Of a DNA stretch of 64,000 nt, positions 17,649 through 27,115 are shown in pieces; the stretch's first letter is position 1; each line of letters starts with the position of its first letter. The notes beneath the pieces are model-generated. The model did no database searches and was not told the origin of the DNA. It was given only the letters and a program-made list of their open reading frames with translations. The position numbers and the translations under genes are program-made. The DNA comes from Novosphingobium sp. Gsoil 351. Its GTDB lineage: Bacteria > Pseudomonadota > Alphaproteobacteria > Sphingomonadales > Sphingomonadaceae. The stretch covers positions 3,749,501 to 3,813,500 of the forward strand of contig NZ_CP046120.1 of assembly GCF_009707465.1 (NCBI RefSeq), in the 5' to 3' direction.

Positions 17649-20545
17649 TCATCACCTCGTCGTCCGCCAACGGCCGCGCGATCCTGATTGAGTGCAAACA
17701 GCCTGGCAAGGATTTCATCATCGGAAAGCGGCCCAGCGCGCCAGTCATCACCCCAGCCGTAGGCATCGGCAACCGCCTGGTCGAGCGCGGCGTGGGCGTT
17801 GGCGAGCCACTGCGGGCGGGCGTTGTAGAGGTTGGTCAGGGTGCGCTTCTTCAGCTCCTTCGCCGCCGCATCGCCCACCGGCACGATGCGGTCCGGATAG
17901 CCGGGGACGAAGTCGGGCACACGCACGATCAGGTCCGCTGGGTTGAGCCAGGCTTCCCGTAGCTCGTTCAGCCGCACCGCCGCGGCTGCGATGGCCTGCG
18001 CGCGCGGATCAGCGGCATAGGCGGCGGCGGGGAGGTCAGGGGTGAGGCCCTTGGGGAAGGGGAAGGTCTCGAAGGTCGTCGAGGGTGTATAGCGCGGGCG
18101 GTCTTCGAGCGATGTACCCATGCGCAGCGCCCAGAGTTCGTGAAATCGCGAATGCAGAATGCCGAAGCTGGTGTCGTCGTCCCGCGCGATGGCGATAACT
18201 GTTTGATGCGGCTGAACCGTCGGCGCCAGCCAAACAAAGATCCTGTGCTTCGCCACTTGTGACGTGGCTATATAGCGTGACAGCGGATCGATCGCGCCGA
18301 AGAAGGCTGCGCCGCTCCGACCGAGCCGCCACCACTTTTCGCGCCTTTGGCGGTCGTTAGATCGAAGTCGCTCAGGTTTGACCGTCTTCAAGACATACTC
18401 AAATGGAGCTTCGAACAAACTGGCTTCCGCCTCTGACGCGTCTCGAAAATTGATGACCCACTTGTTACGTGGTCTGGTCGTTAAATCCTGACCATTGCGG
18501 AGCGGCAGCAAGACAGCCGCATTGGTTCGTCCGTTTGGGTTCTGTGGCCTGCGAAGCCAGTCTCCTGCAAGACTCTCGTCTATGTCGAAGTTGCCCACGA
18601 GGACGGGTCCTTGAAAGCTAATTCCTAAGTTTGATGGAATGCGCGCGGCACTGGATGCATCTACATCTGCGGCGTCACTCCGCAGTGAGGCAGAAATCCG
18701 ATGGCTAAATTGACCATCAAGCCTGCCAAATTCCTCGATCTGCAAGTCGAAGCAAACCAGCGACACCCGCACCGCTGCCCCTTCAACGGTCCACCCCTCG
18801 TCGCTCCACGCATCGAATATCCGGCCATCCTCGACAATCGGCTTGAGCACTTCGCGGTTCGCGCCGCCACGAATGCTGTTGGTGGCGACCAGCCCGGCTC
18901 GCTGCAACTTCCCTGCCACGATCATCGCCCAAGCCTTCGCGAACCAGTAGCAAACCAGATCGACGCCGCCGGGAACTTCGGGCCAAGCATTGCGCAGCGC
19001 GCGGGTGTAATCCTCGCCCAACTCGCCGATCATCTTCTTGTTGCCCAAAAACGGCGGGTTGCCGATCACCACATCGGCGCTCGGCCATTCCGCGCGCGTG
19101 CCATCGTCGTTCAGCACCGCGTCCCTGCACTCGATCGTCTCCAGCGGACGCAGGATCGGGTTCTTCGCCACGGGAAAGCCGTTGCGGTTCATCCATTGGA
19201 TTTCGCCGATCCACACCGAAACCCGCGCCAGTTCCGCGGCGTAGGGGTTGAGTTCGATCCCGAGAACGCACTCCGGCCCCACCCGCGGGAAGCCGCGTGG
19301 CAGGCCTAGCGCCTCAGCATCGAGGTTGGCGCGGTGCTCGATGTCCTTGAGCGCGCGCAGCGCGACGTAAAGGAAGTTGCCTGAGCCGCATGCCGGATCG
19401 AGCACGAGGAAGTTGGCCAGACGCTCGACGAACGCGCTGTGGACCGCCTCAGCCTCGGCCAGCGCCTTGGTCCGCTTCGCCAACTCGGCCCCGCGCAGCA
19501 GCTTGTCCTTGGTCTGGCGCGGCGCGCTTTCGACCAGTGCAGTCATCCGTGCCAGAGCCTCGGCCCACTCGGCTTCCAGCGGGTCGATGATCACCGGCTG
19601 GACGATCAGCATGATCTTGGCACGGTCGGTATAGTGCGCGCCCAATTGGCTGCGCTTGGCCGGGTCGAGCCCGCGCTCGAACAACGTGCCAAGGATCGAA
19701 GGATCGATTTGCGACCAGTCACGCCGGGCCGCTTTGAGCAGTTGCTCGATGTCGTCGCCACTGACCGGCAGGACATGGTCGTCCTCGAACAGCCCGCCGT
19801 TGAACCAGTCAATCGCGGTGAAGCCGACCTTTCCGCCCTTGCTGGCCATCGCCCCAAACAGCGTCCGCGCGTTCCCGGCGAACTCATCCCGATCGCGGCG
19901 GCTGACTTCGAGCATCTTCGTGAACAGCTTGTCGGGCAGCAGGCCGACGTCTTCGGCGAACATGCAGAACACCAGCCGGTTGACGAAGTGCGCCACCTGA
20001 TGGGCATCATGGCCGCGCTCGCGGAGCCGCTGGGCGAGTCCGGCGAACTCGGCGGCAGTTTCCTCGGTCAGCTCTTGGCGGGTCTTCTTTGGCTTGAACT
20101 CGTCGGGATCGGTGAATGCCGCCTTCAGCCGCTCGCGCTGCGCGGCGTCGAGCAGGTCGTCGAGCGTGAATTCGTGGACCTCCTGCACCGTGTTGGTGAA
20201 ATTGGTGTGGATGCGGATGCGGTCCATGTCCGACACGATCAGCAACGGCGGGTTCTCTAGCGCGACGCTGTATTGCAGAAGCTGGTTGAACGCCGCCTTC
20301 AGGTCCTTGCGCGGCCCCTTGTATTCCCAGGCGAAGCAGCCCCGCCGCCAGACATCGGCCCAGCCGTCGCCACCGCTGGTCTTGTTCGCCCCCTTCTCGA
20401 ATGCAAACCATTCGCCCAACGGATCGGCGGAGATCGGGTCCAACACACCCAGCAGCGCACACAGGTCGTTGAAGTGGCTTTGCGACGCGCTGCGCTCTTT
20501 GAGTTCGTTGCCGCGCCATTTGGCGGTGAAGGCATGCGGAGTCAT
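17645..20545 (-). CDS. Single-chain restriction-modification enzyme, MmeI-like (type IIL/IIG)
   Basis: A 966-residue fusion of endonuclease, DNA methyltransferase and target-recognition domains. Near residue 65 the motif D-x9-E-x-K (ADV...WEYK) matches the nuclease site of MmeI exactly in spacing. After a helical connector, the SAM-binding motif LDPACGSGNF lies near residue 383 and the N6-adenine catalytic motif NPPF near 497. The remaining ~400 residues are the variable target-recognition domain and a helical C terminus. Such enzymes methylate one adenine for self-protection and cut ~20 bases away without a separate subunit. It is slightly longer than MmeI. It is flanked by a KAP ATPase gene on one side and a coupled small frame on the other. 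Start: ATG at 20545; the GTG one codon earlier is possible. Confidence 0.9.
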   Translation of the reverse strand: MTPHAFTAKWRGNELKERSASQSHFNDLCALLGVLDPISADPLGEWFAFEKGANKTSGGDGWADVWRRGCFAWEYKGPRKDLKAAFNQLLQYSVALENPPLLIVSDMDRIRIHTNFTNTVQEVHEFTLDDLLDAAQRERLKAAFTDPDEFKPKKTRQELTEETAAEFAGLAQRLRERGHDAHQVAHFVNRLVFCMFAEDVGLLPDKLFTKMLEVSRRDRDEFAGNARTLFGAMASKGGKVGFTAIDWFNGGLFEDDHVLPVSGDDIEQLLKAARRDWSQIDPSILGTLFERGLDPAKRSQLGAHYTDRAKIMLIVQPVIIDPLEAEWAEALARMTALVESAPRQTKDKLLRGAELAKRTKALAEAEAVHSAFVERLANFLVLDPACGSGNFLYVALRALKDIEHRANLDAEALGLPRGFPRVGPECVLGIELNPYAAELARVSVWIGEIQWMNRNGFPVAKNPILRPLETIECRDAVLNDDGTRAEWPSADVVIGNPPFLGNKKMIGELGEDYTRALRNAWPEVPGGVDLVCYWFAKAWAMIVAGKLQRAGLVATNSIRGGANREVLKPIVEDGRIFDAWSDEGWTVEGAAVRVSLVCFDLQIEEFGRLDGQFSHRISASLRSDAADVDASSAARIPSNLGISFQGPVLVGNFDIDESLAGDWLRRPQNPNGRTNAAVLLPLRNGQDLTTRPRNKWVINFRDASEAEASLFEAPFEYVLKTVKPERLRSNDRQRREKWWRLGRSGAAFFGAIDPLSRYIATSQVAKHRIFVWLAPTVQPHQTVIAIARDDDTSFGILHSRFHELWALRMGTSLEDRPRYTPSTTFETFPFPKGLTPDLPAAAYAADPRAQAIAAAAVRLNELREAWLNPADLIVRVPDFVPGYPDRIVPVGDAAAKELKKRTLTNLYNARPQWLANAHAALDQAVADAYGWGDDWRAGPLSDDEILARLFALNQDRAAVGGRRGDE

Positions 20546-20663
20546 CACCGAGGCTGATAGCCGCTGGACATGCGGGAGCCGAGCCCAAACCGCTTGTTGG
20601 CTTTATCCGCCTTGTTTGACGACTGAGCCCACCAGTGACCCGGGCCGAATTCAACCAAGGCGA

Positions 20664-22418
20664 TCACACAGGCTCCGACCCCACGTCATCTGCATCCCCT
20701 TCATTGACCAAGTCATCTCCGGCCGGCAGACCGGGCTCTTCAATGTCTATGCCATAAGAGCGTATCTTCTTGGCACGCATCGGCGACTTTGCGGCGATTT
20801 TTCGGAGTGCCTTAAGAGAGGCCTCGTCGATCAACTTGCTCCCCTCGTGATGGGAGTGGGCTAGTACGCGAATTGTCTCAATTGAGCGCCGCACTTCTTT
20901 GCCCTTCAAGCTTTCAAACAAACGCTCGAAATCCTCGGGGCTTTGTTTAGCCATAAGAGCCACGTCAGCGTCGTTCCAACCGCGCCCTTCTCCGATTGAC
21001 CGGAGCACGTCGAGCGGGTTTCGCTCGTCGACATAAGCTGCACGGCGCTTCTCAAAAGCTTGCCGCAGCGCCGGATCGAGCCTGTCATCTGCGCTAAAGT
21101 GATGATTTCCTATATTGAAGAACTCCGGTTTTGCATCATTATGAGCGGACACATATGCCGCTATGATCTCATCCGCCTGCTGTTCTCGGCCTTCCTCTCG
21201 AAGCACCCTGATCGCACTATTAATATTTACGGGAGTTATCGAATCAGCTTCTGAGATAGAGCTCGTATAAAGAGCGTCAAGAAATTCCCCATCGTCGACG
21301 GAAAGAGAACCGTGATACATATCCTGCCATACGCGGGTAAACTCGCTGTCGCGGGCATGAGCTTTGTGTTCAGCCGCCAGGACCAATGCCGCTTTTTTTA
21401 ATTCTTCATCTTGAAAGTACCCTGCTTCAGCACCGTCTATGATTATCTCGTCGATTGAACTCACAAATGAGAATGGATAGTCAGCAACTATCTTGCGGAA
21501 GCGCTCAGTTTCCTCGTCCAGGGGTTCGCGTCCTGCCCGCATCGTCAAGCTGAGCTCATTGTAACCACGGATCAATGCCAAATTCGGAGCAATTTTTGGC
21601 TGCTGCACAGCCCAGCTGGCTAACGCCAAGGTTGCAACTGCCTCGTTCACTAGAGTATCTTCGTGGTCTGAGAGAATGTCTATTAAACGGGTTGCAAGCC
21701 GTTCTATTTTCTTAATGACTCGAATGTTGGTTATGCCGAGGTGTATAATGAGCGGGGCGAGCACTTCGGCCGTGCGGGTGGCGGTTGATAGCGCAATGCG
21801 GACGGCCTCTTCGCGCGATGGATCGAAAAGCAGCGTTGTGTCAGCAACCTTCTCTAGCTGGCGATTGAACTCATCGCGATCGTCAAGCTCCTCGTCATTG
21901 AGAAGGAGTACCACCTTGCAGGCCCGCTCCTCCTTCAGAAATGATGCGATGCCGAGGAATTCGCGGGCTCCAAGGCCAGAACCAGCGCGTTCGAGATCGT
22001 CGAGGCACACGATTTGTCGCCGCACCAGCAGGAATGCAGACTTCGCTAATAAATCAGTGACGCCCCTTCGATTGAAAGCCGCAGCGGTCCACTCGACTAA
22101 CTTCCCCAACTTTCGAACCGAGTCGAGTTCTTGAACTAGATCGCGAAACGTATTTTCGTTGGCGTCCTTTCCGATATTTGCACCAGATACTGTTTTCTCG
22201 AAAACTGCATAGCGGAGGTCGTCAAGAGAGTTAAGGCCGAAGAGAGAGACATAGGCGTACCGGTCTAATTTAAGTGTCTCGGCTTGGACCGCGGAACTAA
22301 GGAATGCGCGCCAGCCATAAGTTTTGCCAACGCCCCACTTCCCCTTGATACACAGCACCTCCGGAGCATCGGTAGACAGGAACCGGCGAATTTCGTTTTC
22401 GATATGCGCTAGCGACAA
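20664..22418 (-). CDS. KAP-type P-loop NTPase, putative defence protein
   Basis: A protein of 584 residues from a TTG at 22418 that follows GAGGGG by 7 bases; a GTG at 22466 would add 16 residues but lacks a binding site. Walker A is GKWGVGKT (about residue 26), and Walker B is QIVCLDDLER (about 136-144), the DD-x-ER form of KAP/STAND-like ATPases. The next helices (FLGIASFLKEERACKVVLLLND) fit the KAP core. The C-terminal ~350 residues are helical and acidic and I cannot assign them. There is no obvious transmembrane pair. Base composition is visibly AT-richer than the rest of the window, a sign of transfer. Its position beside a restriction enzyme in an island suggests antiphage function; that is inference. 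Confidence 0.8.
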   Translation of the reverse strand: MSLAHIENEIRRFLSTDAPEVLCIKGKWGVGKTYGWRAFLSSAVQAETLKLDRYAYVSLFGLNSLDDLRYAVFEKTVSGANIGKDANENTFRDLVQELDSVRKLGKLVEWTAAAFNRRGVTDLLAKSAFLLVRRQIVCLDDLERAGSGLGAREFLGIASFLKEERACKVVLLLNDEELDDRDEFNRQLEKVADTTLLFDPSREEAVRIALSTATRTAEVLAPLIIHLGITNIRVIKKIERLATRLIDILSDHEDTLVNEAVATLALASWAVQQPKIAPNLALIRGYNELSLTMRAGREPLDEETERFRKIVADYPFSFVSSIDEIIIDGAEAGYFQDEELKKAALVLAAEHKAHARDSEFTRVWQDMYHGSLSVDDGEFLDALYTSSISEADSITPVNINSAIRVLREEGREQQADEIIAAYVSAHNDAKPEFFNIGNHHFSADDRLDPALRQAFEKRRAAYVDERNPLDVLRSIGEGRGWNDADVALMAKQSPEDFERLFESLKGKEVRRSIETIRVLAHSHHEGSKLIDEASLKALRKIAAKSPMRAKKIRSYGIDIEEPGLPAGDDLVNEGDADDVGSEPV

Positions 22419-22672
22419 CCTCGTACCCCTCGATCCTGTCGCCGGCCGCGTGGACGGCTGGTACACCTTGGGCCAAATAGAAGTCAGCAGGAACAGGCAA
22501 GAGGTATCACCTAGAAACGTCGGATGCAGATTTGAGCCACGAAGCGACGGGCGACCGCCTCACGAGCAGCCAGAATGGGCACAAACTATCGCAAGACTAG
22601 GGCTCAAGTGTGGGAGCCATGCTAGTTCACCGCGAAAAACGCGTTCACTTTCAATAAGTTGATGTTCGGCAA

Positions 22673-22748
<76 letters not shown>

Positions 22749-22765
22749 GCTTGTCGCCCCATGCG

Positions 22766-23635
22766 TCAGCGCGCGCCGAAGGTCCAGCCTTCGGTGTGGC
22801 GGACCGCGTCGAGACCGGGTGGGTTCCACAGCGCGGGATCGTGCGCGACGGCGCGCAGCCACGCGGCGGTAAGGATCGCGTCGGTGCTGTGATCGTCGTA
22901 GCGCGCCAGCGGAGCGTGCGGATGGCTTCCCAGTCGCACCAGTGTGGCATCAAGACTCACGCCATCGCGCAGCTTGCTGCGTCCCTTTCGCACCCCGGCG
23001 GCGCGTGCGGCGATCGAGGTGTAGATTTCGACGATCAGCGGGCCCCGTTCGGGCACCGGATCGAACGGCCACACGGGAACCCGTCCGGCGAGTCGATGGA
23101 GCACGCGCATCCCCGTCAGGCTCGACTTGCCGACTTGCGCCGCGCCAACGAGGTTGAAGCAACTGACCGGCGAGACCCCGCACAGGCGTTGGCGATGCTC
23201 GACCGCGCGAAAGCGTCCCGCGCCTCCGCCAAACCATGCTCCCTCGCGACCGCCGTGACGACGGAAATGCGGTGCGAAGTCAACGTGATCGGCGAAGGTG
23301 CTGGCACCGAGGTGAGGTTCTCCGGCGCAGGTATCGTCGACTAGCTTCCACAGGTTTCGAGCATCGCGCGGTTGAGCCACCGAGCCGGGAAAATATGCAT
23401 CGGTGTCGGCGAATGGCAGCGCGGGCGAAAGGTCGAGGCCGACGATCATGTCGGTTCCGGTCTCGCCGTGCTCGATCAGCCACTCGAGGATCGCTTCGCG
23501 CGACCAGCCCCCGCCCGGCACGATGAGCGTGGGCGCGTTTTTGCCGATCTCGCACCACGCCACGGCGAGCCCCTTGGGTCGCGCCACCGCCTGTCCCGAC
23601 CAGTCGACGCACGCGAACCGGCTGAACCTACGCAC
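22766..23635 (-). CDS. Conserved hypothetical protein, DUF429/RNase H-like
   Basis: A 289-residue protein. The start CVDWSGQAVARPKGLAVAWCE and the later MIVGLDLSPALPF and DDHSTDAILTAAWLRA segments give the pattern of an RNase H-fold protein with acidic residues (D in VDWSG, GLDLS and DHSTDA), as in DUF429-type families. Function unknown. Its start overlaps the end of rarA by 8 bases on the same strand, so the two are probably one operon. It is the first chromosomal gene beyond the tRNA that marks the island end. Confidence 0.75.
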   Translation of the reverse strand: MRRFSRFACVDWSGQAVARPKGLAVAWCEIGKNAPTLIVPGGGWSREAILEWLIEHGETGTDMIVGLDLSPALPFADTDAYFPGSVAQPRDARNLWKLVDDTCAGEPHLGASTFADHVDFAPHFRRHGGREGAWFGGGAGRFRAVEHRQRLCGVSPVSCFNLVGAAQVGKSSLTGMRVLHRLAGRVPVWPFDPVPERGPLIVEIYTSIAARAAGVRKGRSKLRDGVSLDATLVRLGSHPHAPLARYDDHSTDAILTAAWLRAVAHDPALWNPPGLDAVRHTEGWTFGAR

Positions 23636-24944
23636 GCTCGCGCCGCAATTTGTCCCAGTACGCTATCCGCTCCGCGACCTGGCGCTCGAACCCGCGTTCG
23701 ACCGGGCGGTAATAGGTCTGCGGCTCCATCTCCGCGGGCCAGTAGCTCGCGCCCGAAAATCCGTCGTCGGCATCGTGGTCGTAGGCGTAGCCCTGGCCGT
23801 AGCCGATGTCCTTCATCAGCTTGGTCGGCGCGTTGAGGATGTTGGCGGGGGGCATCAGGCTGCCGGTTTCCTTCGCGCTGCGCCACGCCGCCCTCTGCGC
23901 CATGTAGGCCGCGTTCGATTTGGGCGCGGTGGCGAGGTAGAGGCAGGCCTGGACGATCGCCAGCTCGCCCTCGGGCGAGCCGAGGAACTCGTAGGCGTCC
24001 TTGGCGGCCAGGCACTGGACCAACGCTTGCGGATCGGCGAGGCCGACGTCCTCGACCGCGGCGCGGGTCAGACGGCGCAGCACGAACAGCGGCTCCTCGC
24101 CGGCGACGAGCATCCGCGCGAGGTAATAGAGGCTGGCCTGCGGATCCGAGCCGCGCAGCGCCTTGTGCAGCGCCGAGATCAGATTGTAGTGGCCCTCGCG
24201 GTCCTTGTCGTAGACCGCGACGCGGCGCTGGAGGAACTGCGACAGCCCCGCCGTATCGAGCGGTTGGTCCAATCCAATGTCGAACAGCGTCGCCGCCTGG
24301 TTGAGCAGGAAGCGCCCGTCGCCATCGGCTGCGGCGACCAGCGCATCGCGCGCGGCGGCGGTCACCGGCAGCGGCTTGCCGACGTTGGCCTCGGCCTTTT
24401 CCAGCAACTGGCACAGCGCCTTGTGATCGAGCCTGTGGAGGATCAGCACCTGCGCGCGGCTGAGCAGCGCGGCGTTGAGCTCGAAGCTGGGATTCTCGGT
24501 GGTCGCGCCAATCAGGGTGACGGTGCCGTTCTCGACGAACGGCAGGAAACCGTCCTGCTGGGCGCGGTTGAAGCGGTGAATCTCGTCCACCAGCAGCAGC
24601 GTGCGCTGCCCGGCCTTGGCCATCGTCTCGGCCTCAGCGAACGCCTTCTTGAGGTCGGCAACGCCCGAGAAGACCGCCGAAAGCGAGACGAAGCGCATCC
24701 CGACGGCATCCGCGAGCAGCCGGGCGATGCTGGTCTTGCCGGTGCCCGGCGGTCCCCACAGGATCATGGACGAGAGCTTGCCCGCCGCAACCATACGCCC
24801 GATCGCGCCTTCGGGGCCGGTCAGGTGCTCCTGCCCGACGACCTCGGCCAGGGTCTGTGGGCGCAAACGGTCGGCCAATGGCGCGTCTTTGGACGGCCTA
24901 TCGGCGGGCTGGTGCGGCAAATCGGCGGCAAACAGGTCGGCCAT
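23628..24944 (-). CDS. rarA: Replication-associated recombination protein A (AAA ATPase)
   Basis: A 438-residue member of the RarA/MgsA/WRNIP1 clamp-loader-like ATPases, which act at stalled replication forks with SSB. Walker A is GPPGTGKTS, Walker [11 protein letters not shown], and sensor 1 lies in [12 protein letters not shown]. The C-terminal tetramerisation and helical domain reads [25 protein letters not shown] and [26 protein letters not shown], highly characteristic of the family. I chose the ATG at 24944 ([10 protein letters not shown]), because the longer upstream extension has poor composition. It is followed by the DUF429-like gene with an 8-base overlap. Confidence 0.95.
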   Translation of the reverse strand: MADLFAADLPHQPADRPSKDAPLADRLRPQTLAEVVGQEHLTGPEGAIGRMVAAGKLSSMILWGPPGTGKTSIARLLADAVGMRFVSLSAVFSGVADLKKAFAEAETMAKAGQRTLLLVDEIHRFNRAQQDGFLPFVENGTVTLIGATTENPSFELNAALLSRAQVLILHRLDHKALCQLLEKAEANVGKPLPVTAAARDALVAAADGDGRFLLNQAATLFDIGLDQPLDTAGLSQFLQRRVAVYDKDREGHYNLISALHKALRGSDPQASLYYLARMLVAGEEPLFVLRRLTRAAVEDVGLADPQALVQCLAAKDAYEFLGSPEGELAIVQACLYLATAPKSNAAYMAQRAAWRSAKETGSLMPPANILNAPTKLMKDIGYGQGYAYDHDADDGFSGASYWPAEMEPQTYYRPVERGFERQVAERIAYWDKLRRERA

Positions 24945-25009
24945 CGCGGCCCAAGATAGGCGCGATGGAAAAAATTGCATCGGGGCTTGCAGGGCGCCAA
25001 TAAAGATAT

Positions 25010-25027
25010 ATCTTAGTGACATCTTAG
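25010..25027 (+). promoter_or_regulatory. Putative PadR operator (two ATCTTAG direct repeats)
   Basis: ATCTTAG occurs at 25010-25016 and 25021-25027, a period of 11 bases (one helical turn), in an AT-rich stretch immediately upstream of the padR-like gene. The position fits autoregulation. The actual binding protein is inferred. Confidence 0.45.
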
Positions 25028-25051
25028 ATGCATAACGAAAGGAACGCGCAA

Positions 25052-25684
25052 ATGCGCATGCACGGATGTTACGAAGGCCGCCGCGGACGCGGTCCGGGCT
25101 GGCCGATGCTGGCGATGATGATGGGCGGACGTGGCCGGGGTCGCGGAGGGTCCTGGGAATGGAGCTTTGGCGATGGCGCCAATGACTTTGGGCCACGCCA
25201 GCGCAGCGGCGGCCGGGGCGGGCCGCGTGGGCGGATGTTCGCCGGGGGCGAACTCCGCCTGCTGTTGCTCAAGCTCATCGGTGACGAAACCCGCCACGGC
25301 TACGAACTGATCAAGGCGATCGAGGAGCTGACCGGGGGCAACTACGCGCCGAGCCCCGGGGTGGTCTATCCTACGCTCAGCCTGTTGCTCGACGAAGGGA
25401 TGATCGCGGAGAAGGCCGACGATACCCCGCGCAAGGCCTTCACGATCACCCCGGAAGGTCAGACCGAACTTTCTGACCGAGTGGACGAGGCTGAAGCGCT
25501 GGTCGCTCGGCTCATCGCGCTCAACGAGGACGACGACGCGCACCGCGCCCCACCGATCGGACGCGCGGTCGGCAACCTGTTCGCCGCGTTGCGCGGGCGC
25601 GCCCAGAGCGGGTTCGATGCCGAGACGGTCCACCAGGTCGCTGAAATCCTCGACGAAGCCGCGCGCAAGATCGAGCGGCTGTAA
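25052..25684 (+). CDS. PadR family transcriptional regulator with Gly/Arg-rich N terminus
   Basis: A 210-residue regulator. Residues ~1-62 are low-complexity, rich in Gly, Arg and Met (RRGRGPGW, MMMGGRGRGRGG, RSGGRGGPRGRM). The PadR winged helix follows: ELRLLLLKLIGDETRHGYELIKAIEE, then YAPSPGVVYPTLSLLLDEGMI and the wing KAFTITPEGQTEL. A C-terminal helical segment mediates dimerisation in the family. Start: the ATG at 25052 with AAAGGA upstream; the ATG at 25028 lies inside the presumed operator. Such Gly/Arg-rich PadR proteins occur in other proteobacteria; the ligand is unknown. Likely autoregulated through the ATCTTAG repeats. Confidence 0.9.
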   Translation: MRMHGCYEGRRGRGPGWPMLAMMMGGRGRGRGGSWEWSFGDGANDFGPRQRSGGRGGPRGRMFAGGELRLLLLKLIGDETRHGYELIKAIEELTGGNYAPSPGVVYPTLSLLLDEGMIAEKADDTPRKAFTITPEGQTELSDRVDEAEALVARLIALNEDDDAHRAPPIGRAVGNLFAALRGRAQSGFDAETVHQVAEILDEAARKIERL

Positions 25685-25788
25685 GCACGGCTTTCCTCGC
25701 AAGCCGGTCGCGGCGCGGGCCGACGCGATTCGCGTTGCCCGCGCCGTAGTGGTATCATGGCGCACGTGGTCGCCTGGGGAGGGGAAGC

Positions 25789-26241
25789 ATGGCCGATTTG
25801 CTCGAAGACGGAGCGCTGCTCGAAGAAGACGGCGATCGACCCGCGGCCCCTTGGCATTTCTGGGCGGTCGCCGCGGTCGGACTGTTGTGGAACAGCTTCG
25901 GCGCGATCGACTACACCATGACCCAGCTTCGCAATCCGGCGTGGATCGGTCAGATCGACGCCGAGATGCTGGCGAAGATCGACGCCGCGCCGGTGTGGGC
26001 GACGTCGTGCTGGGCGTTGGGTGTGTGGGGTTCGTTCGCGGGGGCGGTTTTGCTTCTGGTCCGCTCGCGCCACGCCGCCGCCGCCTTCGCCGTATCTTTC
26101 GTCGCGGCTCTCGTCAGCTTCGCCTGGCAATATTCTGCGGGACTGGTGGCTAGTCCGATCCTGCCGATGGTGATCCTGGCCGCGGTGGCGTTTTTCTGGT
26201 GGTACGCCGGCAAGATGCGCACCGATGGCGTGCTGACTTAA
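25789..26241 (+). CDS. Four-helix inner-membrane protein, unknown
   Basis: A 150-residue protein with a short acidic N terminus (MADLLEDGALLEEDGD) and four hydrophobic helices: WHFWAVAAVGLLWNSFGAIDY, the WATSCWALGVWGSFAGAVLLLV region, AAAFAVSFVAALVSFAWQY and ILPMVILAAVAFFWWYAG. A GAGGGGAAGC leader precedes the ATG. The WNSFGAxDYTMTQ motif is conserved in a family of small bacterial membrane proteins whose function I do not know. It lies about 100 bases after the PadR gene on the same strand and may be its target. Confidence 0.8.
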   Translation: MADLLEDGALLEEDGDRPAAPWHFWAVAAVGLLWNSFGAIDYTMTQLRNPAWIGQIDAEMLAKIDAAPVWATSCWALGVWGSFAGAVLLLVRSRHAAAAFAVSFVAALVSFAWQYSAGLVASPILPMVILAAVAFFWWYAGKMRTDGVLT

Positions 26242-26242
26242 T

Positions 26243-27115
26243 TCAAGGCGCCGAGGCGGCCGCGCTGGGGGTGGTCACCGGCGCGCCGCTGCCGTCGTTG
26301 AGGTCGCGCGGCTCGAGGATCGCGGCGGTTTCGATCAGATCCAGCGCGCGCTGGGCGCGGACGTAGCGCTCGGCAAGCGCCAGCCAGTTGCCCGCGGCGT
26401 CATGGCCCGGCATCCGCCGGACTTCGTCGATCGCGGCTTCGGCGCGCCCGGTTTCCAGAAAGGTCCGCGCGCGCCCATAGCGCTGCTCGGGCGCGGGCGA
26501 GGGCGCGCTGGCGCGGCGGATCACGAACAGGCTCGCCAGCTCCGTCCGGACCCGCGTAACCACGTTGACGTCGCGTGGCGGCGCGACCAGCGTCGGCTCC
26601 AACGCCGCCAGTCCCTGTTCGAGCGCGTCAAGCGTCACCGGGCTGCGCGATACCTCGACCAGGGTGGTGACCGCGTTGGGTTGGGCGTTGCCGAAGCGCA
26701 ATTTGAGCTGGTCTTCGAGAAATCCTAACGGTGCTCCTCGCTCGACCGCGCGTCTGGCCGCGGCGGCAATCAGGAGCCCTTCGGCACGCGCGGCATTGCC
26801 CGATGCAGCTTCGGCTTCGAGGTTGAGGCGGGTCATGCGCTGTTCGAGCTCGGCCATCCGCACGCCCAGCGCAGTTTGCGCGGATTCAAGATCCGCCGCG
26901 CTCGGGGCGGGCGTTGGGGAGGCGAACGGCGCGGTAACCGTCGCGCCGGTAGCCGGTTTGGAGGTGAATTCGATCCAGCCCAGGCGGCTCGCCGCCCAAA
27001 GGCCGCCCGCACCGCCCAGCGCGACCGCGCAAATCAGCGCTAGCACGAGCAATCTCCCGCTCGTCCGGCCTCGCGCCGCAGCGCGCGACGGCTGGTTCAG
27101 ATAATCATCCAGCAT
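26243..27115 (-). CDS. Mitofilin/HemX-like membrane protein of the haem cluster
   Basis: A 290-residue protein with a short cytoplasmic N terminus, one transmembrane helix (LLVLALICAVALGGAGGLWAA) and a long periplasmic helical region. The coiled-coil-prone stretch AADLESAQTALGVRMAELEQRMTRL is followed by tandem helices. This layout and position match the mitofilin/HemX-type gene that follows hemC-hemD in alphaproteobacteria, where it is related to the mitochondrial MICOS subunit Mic60. It overlaps hemD by 11 bases, so it is the last gene of a hemC-hemD operon. Its role in haem synthesis is not proven; membrane shaping is the other possibility. Confidence 0.8.
   Translation of the reverse strand: MLDDYLNQPSRAAARGRTSGRLLVLALICAVALGGAGGLWAASRLGWIEFTSKPATGATVTAPFASPTPAPSAADLESAQTALGVRMAELEQRMTRLNLEAEAASGNAARAEGLLIAAAARRAVERGAPLGFLEDQLKLRFGNAQPNAVTTLVEVSRSPVTLDALEQGLAALEPTLVAPPRDVNVVTRVRTELASLFVIRRASAPSPAPEQRYGRARTFLETGRAEAAIDEVRRMPGHDAAGNWLALAERYVRAQRALDLIETAAILEPRDLNDGSGAPVTTPSAAASAP

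Noticed and set aside
22297..22500. 67-residue frame overlapping the start of the KAP gene
   Set aside because: The KAP frame holds the Walker A motif at this place; the other frame shows no conserved pattern.
23403..24959. 518-residue plus-strand open frame over rarA
   Set aside because: rarA on the minus strand is fully conserved; the plus-strand frame has no recognisable domain.
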